Assembly (NCBI RefSeq): GCF_001625085.1
Contig: NZ_BDAW01000009.1
Location: forward strand, 1 to 64,000
Reading direction: 5' to 3'
Source of the DNA: Nocardia acidivorans NBRC 108247
Lineage (GTDB): Bacteria; Actinomycetota; Actinomycetes; Mycobacteriales; Mycobacteriaceae
Length of the DNA: 64,000 bases
A model generated the notes under the pieces. The model did no database searches. It was not told the DNA's origin and was given only the letters and a program-made list of their open reading frames with translations. A program made the position numbers and the translations under genes. This document shows positions 18,513 to 26,460 of this stretch, one piece after another; position 1 is the first letter of the stretch; the number at the start of each line of letters is the position of its first letter.

Positions 18513-18836
18513 ATGTCTCGCCGCCTGATGCCCTGCCAATGGTGTGGAAGGGAGATCGCCGATAGTGAGATCGGGCGCCGCCGGCGCTACTGCCGGCAAT
18601 CCTGCCGCCAGCGGGCTTACGAAGCTCGAAACAGTCTCAAGGGCAGCGGTATTCCCGAGGACTCGGTGGTGCTCAGCGCGCAGGAGGTCGCGGACCTGTC
18701 GGACCGGTGGTTCGCCGCGCGCTGCGCGGCCGAGGACGTGGCCACCGCGGTCGCCGAGGGAGCGGACTCCATCGAACTCACCGATCTCACCGCGATATTG
18801 GTGAAACTGACCCGGGACGCGGAGCGGCTGCGCTGA
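18513..18836 (+). CDS. Small conserved zinc-ribbon-like protein
   Basis: This is a 107-residue protein with an N-terminal CxxC (CQWC) and a second cysteine pair, YCRQSCRQRAY, about 15 residues later, as in small treble-clef or zinc-ribbon proteins. The rest is charged and probably helical, ending KLTRDAERLR. ATG 18501 (MFAT...) is an alternative start. It is divergent from rbpA, and its last 50 bases overlap the convergent membrane-protein gene. The function is unknown; a nucleic-acid-binding or protein-interaction role would fit the fold. Confidence 0.75.
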   Translation: MSRRLMPCQWCGREIADSEIGRRRRYCRQSCRQRAYEARNSLKGSGIPEDSVVLSAQEVADLSDRWFAARCAAEDVATAVAEGADSIELTDLTAILVKLTRDAERLR

Positions 18837-19842
18837 CGGGTGCGGCGAGAACCGTTGCGGTGCTTCGCCCTCGGAGCGCGTAGACCAGGGCGGTGCCCAG
18901 CACCGGGACCGCGGCGACCGCACCGAAACCGGTGAGGGTGGCCGCATCCGGGTGGATGAGCGCCTGACCGCGGAACGCCTGCCAGGCGATGACGCCGAAG
19001 AGTCCGGCGTAGGTCAGCGCGAACACCCGGATCAGGTCCGCGCGAACGGCTTCGGCGCGCAGCCACGGCACTCGCCGGGCCAGTCGGGGCAGCAGCAGTG
19101 CGGCCACGATCAGGATCTGGATGCCGTGCAGGCCCAGGAAGTGCGCGATCCGCAGATCGCCGCCGGTGGTGCTCCAGTGCGTGATCGGCATGCCGCCCAC
19201 ACCGTCGCGCACCGGCGGCTGCCCGGCCTCGAAGGTGTGCCCGGCGGCCAGTTCGACCGGATGCCCGTACGCGTCGGTGGTCTGCTGCGCACCGCTGAAA
19301 CCCATGGCGTAGGCCACCGCCATACCGGCCACCGCGATCCCCAGCCCGGCGTGAATGGCGCGGGTCAGCGGGCGATCGGTCACCTTCTGCCACGAAAGCG
19401 TCACGGCGATCACCAGATTCGCCAGGAACAGCCCGGGCACCCCGGTCATGAACACCTGCTGCCCGATCACATTGAAGGCGTCGGTTTCGGTATTGAAATG
19501 GCTGAAGGTGCCGCGCGCGGCCTGCACCACGATGAACCCGATATCCAGCACCCCGGTGATCGCGAAGATCGTTCCCATCCACCAGGTCAGGCGCTGTCCG
19601 CGATGCGGGAAGGACAGCAGCCACGCCAGGGTGAAGGCGTAGAGCACGAAGGCGACCGCGAATTTGAGCGGTTTCAGCCATACCGATTCGTGCAGCAGCA
19701 TTCGATCGTCGAATGCCATGGCGCAGAGGGAGAAGGCGGCCAGTGCGGCCATGACGGCGGTCATGGCGAGCAGCGGGCGATGCATCCTGCGGGGGGCGGA
19801 TACCGGTGTGGCTGCGGTCTTTTCGGCGACGCTCGTGGTCAT
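18787..19842 (-). CDS. Conserved polytopic membrane protein
   Basis: The protein has 351 residues with about eight hydrophobic segments and a short Thr/Ala-rich N-terminus. Regions such as LKPLKFAVAFVLYAFTLAWLL and FIVVQAARGTFSHFN recur in uncharacterised actinobacterial membrane proteins. Two segments carry His residues near membrane faces (HFLGLHG; THWSTTGG). The start at 19842 is the first Met before the hydrophobic region; no clear ribosome site is seen. A 14-bp palindrome lies about 60 bases upstream. No enzymatic motif is visible and the function is unknown. Confidence 0.7.
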   Translation of the reverse strand: MTTSVAEKTAATPVSAPRRMHRPLLAMTAVMAALAAFSLCAMAFDDRMLLHESVWLKPLKFAVAFVLYAFTLAWLLSFPHRGQRLTWWMGTIFAITGVLDIGFIVVQAARGTFSHFNTETDAFNVIGQQVFMTGVPGLFLANLVIAVTLSWQKVTDRPLTRAIHAGLGIAVAGMAVAYAMGFSGAQQTTDAYGHPVELAAGHTFEAGQPPVRDGVGGMPITHWSTTGGDLRIAHFLGLHGIQILIVAALLLPRLARRVPWLRAEAVRADLIRVFALTYAGLFGVIAWQAFRGQALIHPDAATLTGFGAVAAVPVLGTALVYALRGRSTATVLAAPVSAAAPRPGSVSPISR

Positions 19843-19903
19843 GTCGGCGACGTTATGACCGGATTCCCGCACCGGTCGTCCCCCGGCGGTGTGGTCCGCA
19901 CGT

Positions 19904-19917
19904 AGTACCCGGGTACT
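19904..19917. promoter_or_regulatory. 14-bp perfect palindrome
   Basis: AGTACCCGGGTACT lies 62 bases upstream of the membrane-protein start and 150 bases before the decayed hydrolase. It may be an operator for either direction. The rest of 19843-20066 shows no gene. Confidence 0.35.
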
Positions 19918-20066
19918 GGGTGGCCGGGGGTGATGATCTCTGCCGCACAGGTGACCGGCCCCGCCGACGCTCTCGTGCCGCGCCGCCCGCCGCCGTTCAA
20001 TTCGAGCTGTACGCATGGTGTTCCGGGCCTTCCGTGCCTTCCGGGGCCGACCGAAAGGCAAAGGCA

Positions 20067-20218
20067 GTGACCGCGTTCGTGACGGTGAGTGGCGGCCGGA
20101 TCGCCTGTGATGTGAGCGGTGACGGACCGTTGCCGGTGCTGGCGCACGGGATGGGCTTTCACCGGCAGGGTGTTCCGGCACCTGGTCCCGCCGCTGGTGC
20201 CGGCGGGCTACCGCGTGT
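20067..20218 (+). pseudogene. 5' remnant of an alpha/beta hydrolase gene
   Basis: GTG at 20067, with AAAGG repeats just upstream, opens a frame that begins like an alpha/beta hydrolase: VSGGRIACDVSGDGP, then LAHGMG, the oxyanion turn. After HRQ the frame breaks. Removing one G from the run at 20168-20170 restores FRHLVPPLVPAGYRV, the expected next strand and helix. Only about 50 codons remain; the nucleophile elbow, acid and His are all gone because the sequence switches abruptly to an AraC-type fragment at about 20219. Confidence 0.6.
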
Positions 20219-20403
20219 TTGGAGGCGGCGCGCACCCTGCTCGAGACCGGCGATCTGACGGTGGGCGCGATCGCCCGCGCGGTGGGCGACAAGCACGGCA
20301 CGATCCTGCACCGGGGTGATCGCGCGCAGGCTCTCGACCACCCCGGACCGCTACCGGCAGCATTTCGCCGCCTCCGGCCGCGACGCCGAGGCGGTATGGC
20401 AAG
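20219..20403 (+). pseudogene. 3' remnant of an AraC-family regulator gene
   Basis: From 20219 the sequence reads LEAARTLLETGDLTVGAIARAVG, the start of the double helix-turn-helix of AraC/GlxA-type activators. A frame break follows. Removing one G from the GGGG run at 20313-20316 restores RRLSTTPDRYRQHFAAS, the typical end of this domain. The N-terminal ligand domain is missing. The fragment is fused directly to the hydrolase remnant, which implies an internal deletion that joined two neighbouring genes. Confidence 0.6.
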
Positions 20404-20435
20404 AACCCCGCGCCGAGTGGCTCGGGCGGGTTCTT
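20401..20435. terminator. Long imperfect hairpin
   Basis: AAGAACCC...GCCGAG (from 20401) pairs with CTCGGGCGGGTTCTT (to 20435) with one small bulge and a 3-4 base loop. It sits between the pseudogene remnant and the convergent M23 peptidase and probably terminates the latter. Confidence 0.6.
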
Positions 20436-20493
20436 CATGAAAAGCATTGCACCGGAACGGGAATCCCTCATCGATTCCCCGGACCGGTCATGC

Positions 20494-21180
20494 TCAGTCC
20501 GAGACGGTGCCGACATCCATGCCACGGCCCGCGAGCCACGGCAGCGGATCGATCTGCACACCGGGGGAGGTGTGCACCTCGTAGTGCAGATGCGGACCGG
20601 TGGAGTAGCCGCGGCTGCCGACGGTGGCGATCTCGTCGCCCGCGCGCACCTGCTGGCCCGGCTGCACCAGGATGTCCTGCATATGGCCGTAGACGCCGAT
20701 GGTGCCGTCATCCTGCTGGATGCGCACCCACAGGCCGAAGCCCGAGGCCGGACCCGCCTCGAGGACGGTACCGTCGGTCACGGCGCGAATGGGGGTGCCG
20801 AGGCCGTCCCCGAAGTCGATGCCCGCGTGCATGGCGCCCCAGCGGGCGCCGAAGCCGGAGGTCAGCGGTCCGGCGACGGGGCGCACGGTCTTGGGGCGGG
20901 CCTGCTCGATACCCAGGTTGCGCAGGAAGTCGGTGACCTCCGGCGGCACGAACTGCGGCATCTGCGCCTCGTACGGTGTGAAGGCGGTGAACCGCGCGTC
21001 GTGCGGGGCGGCAGCGATTGCGACGGGGTTGCTCGGTTGGGCTTCGGCATTCGGGTCGGCGGCGGCCAGCGCACTCAACGAGGCGCCGACGACTGCGGAG
21101 ACGGCCACTGCGCGAGTTGCGGCCGACCGGTACCGACTGGCCTTACGCAGGCCGCGAGATAACGGAACGGTTACGGGCAT
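20494..21180 (-). CDS. Secreted M23 (LytM-type) zinc metallopeptidase
   Basis: This 228-residue protein has an N-terminal basic stretch and hydrophobic segment (about residues 22-42) ending AAADPNAEA, a likely Sec signal. The C-terminal half is a LytM domain with zinc ligands in HAGIDFG and HLHYE and the conserved GVYGHMQ strand. Such enzymes cut peptidoglycan cross-bridges or activate other hydrolases. All ligand motifs are intact, so it may be active. ATG 21180 is used; ATG 21204 would add eight residues. It is transcribed alone, and the window shows no partner. Confidence 0.88.
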   Translation of the reverse strand: MPVTVPLSRGLRKASRYRSAATRAVAVSAVVGASLSALAAADPNAEAQPSNPVAIAAAPHDARFTAFTPYEAQMPQFVPPEVTDFLRNLGIEQARPKTVRPVAGPLTSGFGARWGAMHAGIDFGDGLGTPIRAVTDGTVLEAGPASGFGLWVRIQQDDGTIGVYGHMQDILVQPGQQVRAGDEIATVGSRGYSTGPHLHYEVHTSPGVQIDPLPWLAGRGMDVGTVSD

Positions 21181-21327
21181 GCATCGAACGTACGGTGTGG
21201 TCATAACCGGTTCAAAACCCTGTAATCACCGTCACATCGGTACAAAACGCCAGGTGGAGTGTCACGGGTAGGTAACGACACGCGGGTAATTTCGGCATGA
21301 CCTTGGGATCGGGTCGATTCGGGTGTA

Positions 21328-21361
21328 TTGACCTGATCAACTCCGCCGGGCACTCTATTTA
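21328..21361 (+). promoter_or_regulatory. Candidate promoter of the ArsR-type gene
   Basis: TTGACC (21328-21333) is followed by TATTTA (21356-21361). The 22-base spacing is longer than usual, so the -10 may be shifted to CTCTAT. A start site near 21368 would leave GTG 21384, with GGAG at 21375-21378, as the translated start. Confidence 0.35.
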
Positions 21362-21362
21362 A

Positions 21363-21689
21363 GTGCCCACTAACGGAGTGAGAGTGCTCAGCGCCCTTGC
21401 CGACCCCACTCGGCGCGCGGTCTTCGAGGCGCTACCGCAGGGACCGCGGTCCGTCGGTGAGCTCGCCGATCTGGTCGGGGTCAGTAGCTCGGCGGTATCC
21501 CAGCATTTGAAGATCCTGCGTGAGGCCCGCCTGGTCATGGTGCAGCCCGAGGGCAATCGCCGGCTCTACGGTCTGGATCCGCGCGGATTGGCCGATGCCC
21601 GCGACTACCTCGAGCAGTTCTGGCCCAGCGCCATCGCCTCGTATTCGGCCGCGCTGTCCAGTGCCCGCGCCGATATCGCCGATACCTGA
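21363..21689 (+). CDS. ArsR/SmtB-family winged-helix regulator
   Basis: This is a 108-residue single-domain regulator. It reads LADPTRRAVFEAL (helix 1), VGELADLVGVSSSAVSQHLKIL (recognition helix), and EGNRRLYGLDPRGL (wing), the pattern of ArsR proteins that repress biosynthetic or detoxification genes. It has no cysteine pair, so classical metal sensing through thiols is unlikely. GTG 21363 gives the longest form; an internal GTG at 21384, with GGAG six bases ahead, may be the real start and would give 101 residues. It faces the glycosyltransferase gene across a striking inverted repeat. Confidence 0.85.
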   Translation: MPTNGVRVLSALADPTRRAVFEALPQGPRSVGELADLVGVSSSAVSQHLKILREARLVMVQPEGNRRLYGLDPRGLADARDYLEQFWPSAIASYSAALSSARADIADT

Positions 21690-21697
21690 ACGCGCGC

Positions 21698-21746
21698 CCC
21701 CTATATAGAGGCGCGCGGGTCGGAGGGAGGTGCCTCTATATAGGGG
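21698..21746. repeat. 15-bp perfect inverted repeat with TATATA cores
   Basis: CCCCTATATAGAGGC (21698-21712) is repeated in inverse at 21732-21746 around a 19-base loop, between convergent genes. The left arm can instead form a local hairpin, CGCGCGCC (21691-21698) with GGCGCGCG (21710-21717), so two mutually exclusive structures are possible. It most simply serves as a bidirectional terminator. The AT-rich cores are unusual for that role in this genome and could also be a protein-binding site. Confidence 0.75.
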
Positions 21747-21766
21747 AGTAGGTGTGGCGCGGGCTT

Positions 21767-22756
21767 TCAGCCCACGCGCCGATAGGTTTGCTGCGCACGG
21801 CGATCCAGACCCGTGCCGGGCCAGGGCCGTTTGCGCAACTGTTTGTCGATCGCGGTGACGACCTCGGGCACGCCGATCTTCAACAGCCCGGGATCGATGG
21901 TCGGCGCGTCCGGATCACCGGTCTGCCCGGCCCACAGCACCGCATGCCTGCCCAGCAGATGCGGGGGCGGGCCACTGCGGCTGGGCGGGGTCGGCCCGAA
22001 CAGCAGTACCGTGCGGGTGCCGAAAGCCGTTGCCAGATGGGCGACTCCGGTGTCACCGCAGATCACCAGCGCGGCCTCGGCGACGGTCGCGGCCAATTCG
22101 ATGAGGTTCTGCTGTCCGGCCAGTACCCGGGCGGTATTGAGTCCGGCGCGCGCGGCCACCCCGAGGGCGATATCGCGTTCGGTCTCGTCACCGGTGATCA
22201 CCACATCGCGGTCCTGCACCAGCAGATGCCGGACCACCGCGGCGAAACGATCCGGCGGCCAGCGCCGGGCGGCCGCGCCCGCGCCGATATGCACGACCAC
22301 GCAGTCGCGATGACTGGTGGTTGCCACCGGCGGCACCAGGCCGAGATTGCGGCGATCGGCGGTGATACCGGCGGATTCGAGCAGATGGCACCACCGGTCC
22401 ACATCGTGCATATCGTTCTCCCACTCGGGTCCGGCCAACTCCGGGAAGGCCGGATTACGGTAGGCGAGAATGCGTTCGGGGCGGATGCGGTGCACTTCGA
22501 GCATGCTGTCGGCGGTGGCGCTGTGCAGATTCACCAGGAGGGCGGGCGGCTCGCCGTCCCAGCGGATTCCGGTCGGTTCGGCGCTCGGGATCATCTCGTC
22601 GATGGAGGCGATCAGATCGACCAGGGGTTTGAGCCGATGCGGGGCGGCCAGTGCGATGTGGTCCCCGGGCCGGGCCCGGCGCAGTGCGCGCAGGGCAGGG
22701 ACCGCGGTGAGTAGATCACCCAGCCCGCGTGCCCGCAGCACGAGTACAACCGCCAC
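21767..22756 (-). CDS. GT9-family glycosyltransferase (heptosyltransferase-like)
   Basis: The protein has 329 residues and the two-Rossmann GT-B fold of the ADP-heptose:LPS heptosyltransferase family. It starts VLRARGLGDLLTAVPALRAL, the acceptor-domain loop, and has VVVHIGAGAAARRWPPDRFA and ICGDTGVAHLATAFGTRTVLLFGPT, the donor-binding block. Actinobacteria lack LPS, so it probably modifies a different glycan or glycolipid; the substrate is unknown. GTG at 22756 has AGGAGAA upstream. It stands alone. Confidence 0.88.
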   Translation of the reverse strand: MAVVLVLRARGLGDLLTAVPALRALRRARPGDHIALAAPHRLKPLVDLIASIDEMIPSAEPTGIRWDGEPPALLVNLHSATADSMLEVHRIRPERILAYRNPAFPELAGPEWENDMHDVDRWCHLLESAGITADRRNLGLVPPVATTSHRDCVVVHIGAGAAARRWPPDRFAAVVRHLLVQDRDVVITGDETERDIALGVAARAGLNTARVLAGQQNLIELAATVAEAALVICGDTGVAHLATAFGTRTVLLFGPTPPSRSGPPPHLLGRHAVLWAGQTGDPDAPTIDPGLLKIGVPEVVTAIDKQLRKRPWPGTGLDRRAQQTYRRVG

Positions 22757-22869
22757 TGAGTTCTCCTAGACGTCACTGCTCCCACACGCGGAAGACCCCC
22801 CAGGACGCGCACGGAGAGCCACTGGGGGTGGACTACCCGCGGGACGAACCCTCGAAACCAGTGCCCCGC

Positions 22870-22893
22870 CCGATCGGCGGGGGCCGATCGGCG
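22870..22893. repeat. Two 10-bp direct repeats in a 276-base gene-free stretch
   Basis: CCGATCGGCG occurs at 22870-22879 and 22884-22893; each copy holds the palindrome CCGATCGG. They lie in the gap 22757-23032, which also has a C-run/G-run hairpin near 22795-22830 but no gene that I can see. Confidence 0.3.
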
Positions 22894-23018
22894 AGACCGG
22901 ACCATTGGGACGGACGAGGCGCTAGCTCGCGGCGATCCCGCCGGTGTGTTGCGGAAAGTCGGCACGGATCAGCGGGTTTTTGTGTACTACCGCTTGTCGT
23001 TGACCCGGGGTGATCAAT

Positions 23019-23024
23019 TACCGT
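23019..23024 (+). promoter_or_regulatory. Candidate -10 box; leaderless start of the 23033 gene
   Basis: TACCGT (23019-23024) fits the TANNNT -10 form and would place the transcript start at or next to ATG 23033. There is no ribosome-binding sequence before that ATG. A TTGACC at 23000-23005 is closer than normal for a -35. Confidence 0.3.
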
Positions 23025-23032
23025 ATGCAGTC

Positions 23033-23383
23033 ATGGACTTCGTCTACGACCTGTTCGTCGTGTTCCATCTGCTCGGTATGGCGGCCGTGGTCGGCGGGTA
23101 TGCGGCCGCGCAGCCGCGGGTCTCGGAATTGATGGTGTGGGGAGCGCGCGCCCAGTTGATCACCGGCATCATCCTGGTCGGGATGGCCGAGTCGATCGAT
23201 TCGCTGGGCAAGGATCCGAATATGCCCAAGATCATCACCAAACTCGTGGTGGCCGTTCTGGTCGCGGGCTTCGCCGAGATGGGGCGGGCCGATGCCAAGC
23301 GCGGCAAGGCGCTGCCGTGGATGACCCATGCAGCGGGCGGGCTGGCCATCCTCAATGTGTTCATCGCCGCGCTCTGGCACTGA
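23033..23383 (+). CDS. Small conserved membrane protein
   Basis: This 116-residue protein has four predicted membrane helices (FVYDLFVVFHLLGMAAVVGG; ARAQLITGIILVGM; KLVVAVLVAGFAEMG; AGGLAILNVFIAALW) and short charged loops. Similar proteins are widespread and uncharacterised in mycolata. ATG 23033 begins exactly at the first helix. The gene has no ribosome site and may be read from a leaderless transcript. No functional motif is visible. Confidence 0.75.
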   Translation: MDFVYDLFVVFHLLGMAAVVGGYAAAQPRVSELMVWGARAQLITGIILVGMAESIDSLGKDPNMPKIITKLVVAVLVAGFAEMGRADAKRGKALPWMTHAAGGLAILNVFIAALWH

Positions 23384-23399
23384 CCTGTCGCCCGCCGCC

Positions 23400-24128
23400 C
23401 TATTCCCCGCCGTGGCGTGAATCGGCGTGCCGGGCCAAGGATTTCGCGAGCTCGGCGGCGACCACCGCTTGACCGGCCATGGTCAAGTGGATGTGGTCGG
23501 CGCTGAGCCAATCCTGGCGCAGGCGCGCGGGATGACTCCAGAATTCGGTGAGGATGGCGTCGTGGCGGGCCGCGACCCGGCGCACGCTCTCGGCGAAGGC
23601 GGCGAACCGGGGGCGCAGCGGAAGCAGCGGACCGGTGAAGGCGTCGGCGAGGGTGAACATCGACAGGCGTGCGCCGGTGGCGGCGACGCGCTCGCACAGC
23701 GCGTCCAGATCGCGTTCGACGGCGACGATATCGGCGTCGCGGCGCATCAGATCATTGCCGCCGCAGGTGACATGCACCAGATCGGGACGGAAATCGCCCA
23801 GGGCGGCAAGCTGTTCGGCGCGCACCTCGGGGATGGTCGCACCCATGCGACCGGTATTGAGGTAGTCGGTGTCGGGATGCGCGGCCCGCAGCCAGCGCGC
23901 CAGCCGGTCGGGCCAGGGCAGGCGTTCATAGCCCGGGGAGGAATCGCCGGTGCCCGCGGCGGTGGAATCGCCGACCACCGCGAAGCGACGCCACGGGGTG
24001 ACGGCGAGGAGTTCGCGGGCCGTCGCGTCCGAGAGCAGGTACGGGTCGTCGAGGCCGATATGGGTGCGCGGCGGGTCGCCGGGCCGGGTCGCGAGGGTAC
24101 CGCCGGTGCGAATGTCAGGGGTGCTCAC
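23400..24128 (-). CDS. SGNH/GDSL-type hydrolase
   Basis: This 242-residue esterase-like enzyme has block I VVGDSTAAGTGD with the nucleophile Ser, the GGND block (VTCGGNDLMRR) and the Asp-His block DHIHLT near the C-terminus. There is no signal peptide. GTG 24128 overlaps the stop of the upstream MFS gene (GTGA), and GAGGAGACG lies within the exporter's last codons, so the two are translationally coupled. A hydrolase tied to a TetR-controlled exporter suggests ester processing of the exported compound, but that is inference. Confidence 0.85.
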   Translation of the reverse strand: MSTPDIRTGGTLATRPGDPPRTHIGLDDPYLLSDATARELLAVTPWRRFAVVGDSTAAGTGDSSPGYERLPWPDRLARWLRAAHPDTDYLNTGRMGATIPEVRAEQLAALGDFRPDLVHVTCGGNDLMRRDADIVAVERDLDALCERVAATGARLSMFTLADAFTGPLLPLRPRFAAFAESVRRVAARHDAILTEFWSHPARLRQDWLSADHIHLTMAGQAVVAAELAKSLARHADSRHGGE

Positions 24129-25606
24129 AGGGTCGTCTCCTCGGTGCGGACGGGCAGTGCGGCGAGTACGGCGGCGACCACGGCGATGGCCCCGCAGATC
24201 GCGAACAGAATGTGGAAGGCGGTCAGACCGTCGTGCGGGTGGGCGGCGAAGACCGCGGCCAGTACCGCGACCCCGAGCGCGCCACCGGATTGGCGGGCGG
24301 TGAGGTTCATACCCACTCCGGCCGCGAAGCGTTGCGGCGGAAGCGATCTGGCGGCGGCGGTGCCCAGCACGGTGATCACCATGCCCACTCCGCCCCCGCC
24401 CAGGATTCCGACGGGCACCCACGCGGACCAGAGTTTCGGGGTGACGCCGAAGACGTCGGTGCTCATATAGAAGGCGGAGGCCGCGAACGCCAGTGCGCCC
24501 GTCGCACCGAGCCAGCGCTGCGCCTGCTCGGGCGCGCGCCCGGCGATGACCGCGGTGACCATGGAGGCGACGGCGCCGATAGTCAGGAGTCCGGCGGACT
24601 TCAATACCGGGTAGTGCCAGACATTGTCGAGCCAGAGCGGTCCGGCCAGCAGCCAGGCGAACATGGCCGCGCCGAAGACGAAGGCGATGGCATTGACCAG
24701 TGCGTAGCGGTGACTGCGCCACAGGGTCACCGCGATCGCCGGGCGCGGATGGCTGCGCGAACGCCACAGCGCGATGCCCAGCAGTACCATTCCGCCGATA
24801 CCGCTGGCCAGGGTGCGCCAGTTGTCCCAGCCCCACGGCTGGCCCTGGGTGACCGCGGCGACGATCGCGCCGATACCCAATCCCGTTGCGGCGGTGCCCA
24901 ATAGATCGGGCAGACCGTCGGCGTGCCGCACCTCGTGGGCGGTCAGTCCGAGTCCGAGCGCGATGAGCACGAGCGCGATGGGCACATTGACGACGAAGAC
25001 CGAACGCCAGCCGAACCAGTCCACGAGCGCACCGCCGGCCGCGGGGCCGATGGTGGCGGCGAATCCGCCCGCGGCGGTCCAGGCGGCCATGGCCACGCCG
25101 ATCCGCGCGGGTGGGGTGGCGCTCAATACGAGTCCGAGTCCGGCGGGGATGAGGAACGCGGCGGTCGCGCCCTGGAGGAATCGGCCGGTGATGAGCCACT
25201 CCGCGCCGGGGGCCAGGGCGCAGAGCAGGGAGGTGAGGGCGAATCCGGCCAGCGCGCCGAGGAATACGCGTCCGCGGCCGAGTGCGTCGGCCAGGCGTCC
25301 GGCGGGGGTGAGGAGTGCGGCGAAAGCGACCGCGTAACCGCTCACCACCCAGGTGAGGGTGGTGGGTGAGGTGCCGGGATAGTCGCGGCCGATGGCGGGG
25401 AAGGCGATATTGACGACCGAGAGGTCGAGGAAGGCAACGAAAGCCGCACCGCAGGCGACCAGCAGCGCGCGGCGCGTGGATCGGTCGGCGGGCGGAGTGG
25501 TGGGCGCGGGGGCCGCCGATGCGGGCGCGGTGGTTGCCGGTGCGGAGGTGGCGGACGGGGGCGGGTCGGGCGGTGCGGCGCTGGGCCGCGGGGTGGTCTC
25601 TGTCAT
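24125..25606 (-). CDS. MFS drug exporter, DHA2 (14-helix) family
   Basis: This 493-residue protein has a long Pro/Ala/Thr-rich cytoplasmic N-terminus, then about 14 membrane helices. It shows the DHA2 opening FLDLSVVNIAFPAIG, motif A-like GRLADALGRGRVFL and the helix-5 region IGPAAGGALVDWFGWRSVF. It is a proton-driven exporter related to EmrB/QacA. The upstream gene is a divergent TetR regulator, with paired CGATCG operators between them, so the exporter is very probably repressed by that TetR. Confidence 0.92.
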   Translation of the reverse strand: MTETTPRPSAAPPDPPPSATSAPATTAPASAAPAPTTPPADRSTRRALLVACGAAFVAFLDLSVVNIAFPAIGRDYPGTSPTTLTWVVSGYAVAFAALLTPAGRLADALGRGRVFLGALAGFALTSLLCALAPGAEWLITGRFLQGATAAFLIPAGLGLVLSATPPARIGVAMAAWTAAGGFAATIGPAAGGALVDWFGWRSVFVVNVPIALVLIALGLGLTAHEVRHADGLPDLLGTAATGLGIGAIVAAVTQGQPWGWDNWRTLASGIGGMVLLGIALWRSRSHPRPAIAVTLWRSHRYALVNAIAFVFGAAMFAWLLAGPLWLDNVWHYPVLKSAGLLTIGAVASMVTAVIAGRAPEQAQRWLGATGALAFAASAFYMSTDVFGVTPKLWSAWVPVGILGGGGVGMVITVLGTAAARSLPPQRFAAGVGMNLTARQSGGALGVAVLAAVFAAHPHDGLTAFHILFAICGAIAVVAAVLAALPVRTEETTL

Positions 25607-25645
25607 GGCGGGACTTCCGTGCAGAAGAGGCGGGATCAAAACAGT

Positions 25646-25690
25646 ACGCACGATCGTTCGTATTGTTGAAAAGTACGACCGATCGTGTGT
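25646..25690. promoter_or_regulatory. Paired TetR operator candidates
   Basis: ACGCACGATCGTTCGT (25646-25661) is a near-perfect palindrome, and ACGACCGATCGTGTGT (25675-25690) repeats its CGATCGT core. Their centres are 29 bases apart, close to three helical turns. They lie between the divergent exporter and regulator genes. Confidence 0.6.
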
Positions 25691-25720
25691 TTTGGCAACA
25701 GATAATGCGAGACTGGACGA

Positions 25721-26353
25721 ATGGATGAGCCCGTGCCCGGTGCTGAGCAGCAGATTTCCGATCAGCGACTGTTGAAGGGCGCACGCGCTCGCGCCACCAT
25801 CGCCCGGCATGCCGCCGATGTCGCCTCCGTCGAGGGGCTGACCGGATTGAGTCTGGGGCGTCTGGCGAGTGATCTCGGGGTGAGCAAGAGCGGTGTCGCG
25901 ACGCTCTTCGGCACCAAGGAGAATCTGCAATTGGCCGCCGTCGAATCCGCGCGCGAGGTCTTCATCGACCATGTGGTGCGCCCGGCGCTGCCCGAACCCA
26001 AGGGCATGCCGCGATTGCGCGCGTTCCTGGACAACTGGTTCGCCTATATCGGCGCACCGGTGCTGCCCGGCGGTTGCTTCCGGGTTGCCGGACTGCCCGA
26101 GTTCGACAGCCGACCCGGCCCGGTGCGCGATGCGCTGGTGGCCGATCACGAGGACTGGCTGGCGCTGTTGGAGAAGGAGATCGGGCGCGCGCAGGAGCAG
26201 GGCTATGCGGCCGGTGCGGACGCGCACGCGCTGGCATTCCAGCTCGACGCACTGGTGTCCGCGGCCAATACCGCGACCCGGCTCGGCGACGAATCCGCGA
26301 TACCGACCGCTCGTTCGTTGATCGATCTGCTCCTCGGATCATCCACGCGCTGA
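25721..26353 (+). CDS. TetR-family repressor of the divergent exporter
   Basis: This 210-residue regulator has the N-terminal helix-turn-helix LSLGRLASDLGVSKSGVATLFGTKENL (about residues 45-70) and a helical C-terminal ligand domain with the block VLPGGCFRVAGLPEFDSRPGPVRD, seen in TetR proteins next to MFS pumps. It is divergent from the MFS-SGNH operon, and two CGATCG-centred palindromes lie in the 114-base gap. The likely role is ligand-relieved repression of the exporter and of itself. Confidence 0.9.
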   Translation: MDEPVPGAEQQISDQRLLKGARARATIARHAADVASVEGLTGLSLGRLASDLGVSKSGVATLFGTKENLQLAAVESAREVFIDHVVRPALPEPKGMPRLRAFLDNWFAYIGAPVLPGGCFRVAGLPEFDSRPGPVRDALVADHEDWLALLEKEIGRAQEQGYAAGADAHALAFQLDALVSAANTATRLGDESAIPTARSLIDLLLGSSTR

Positions 26354-26460
26354 ACCGATTCGCGCACCCGGACATCGCTCTGATCAGGTCGAACGCGAAT
26401 TTTCTTCGTGCAGTGCGGTTTTGCGCGTCCTGCGCGCATGCGCCCAGGTCAACGTATGTT

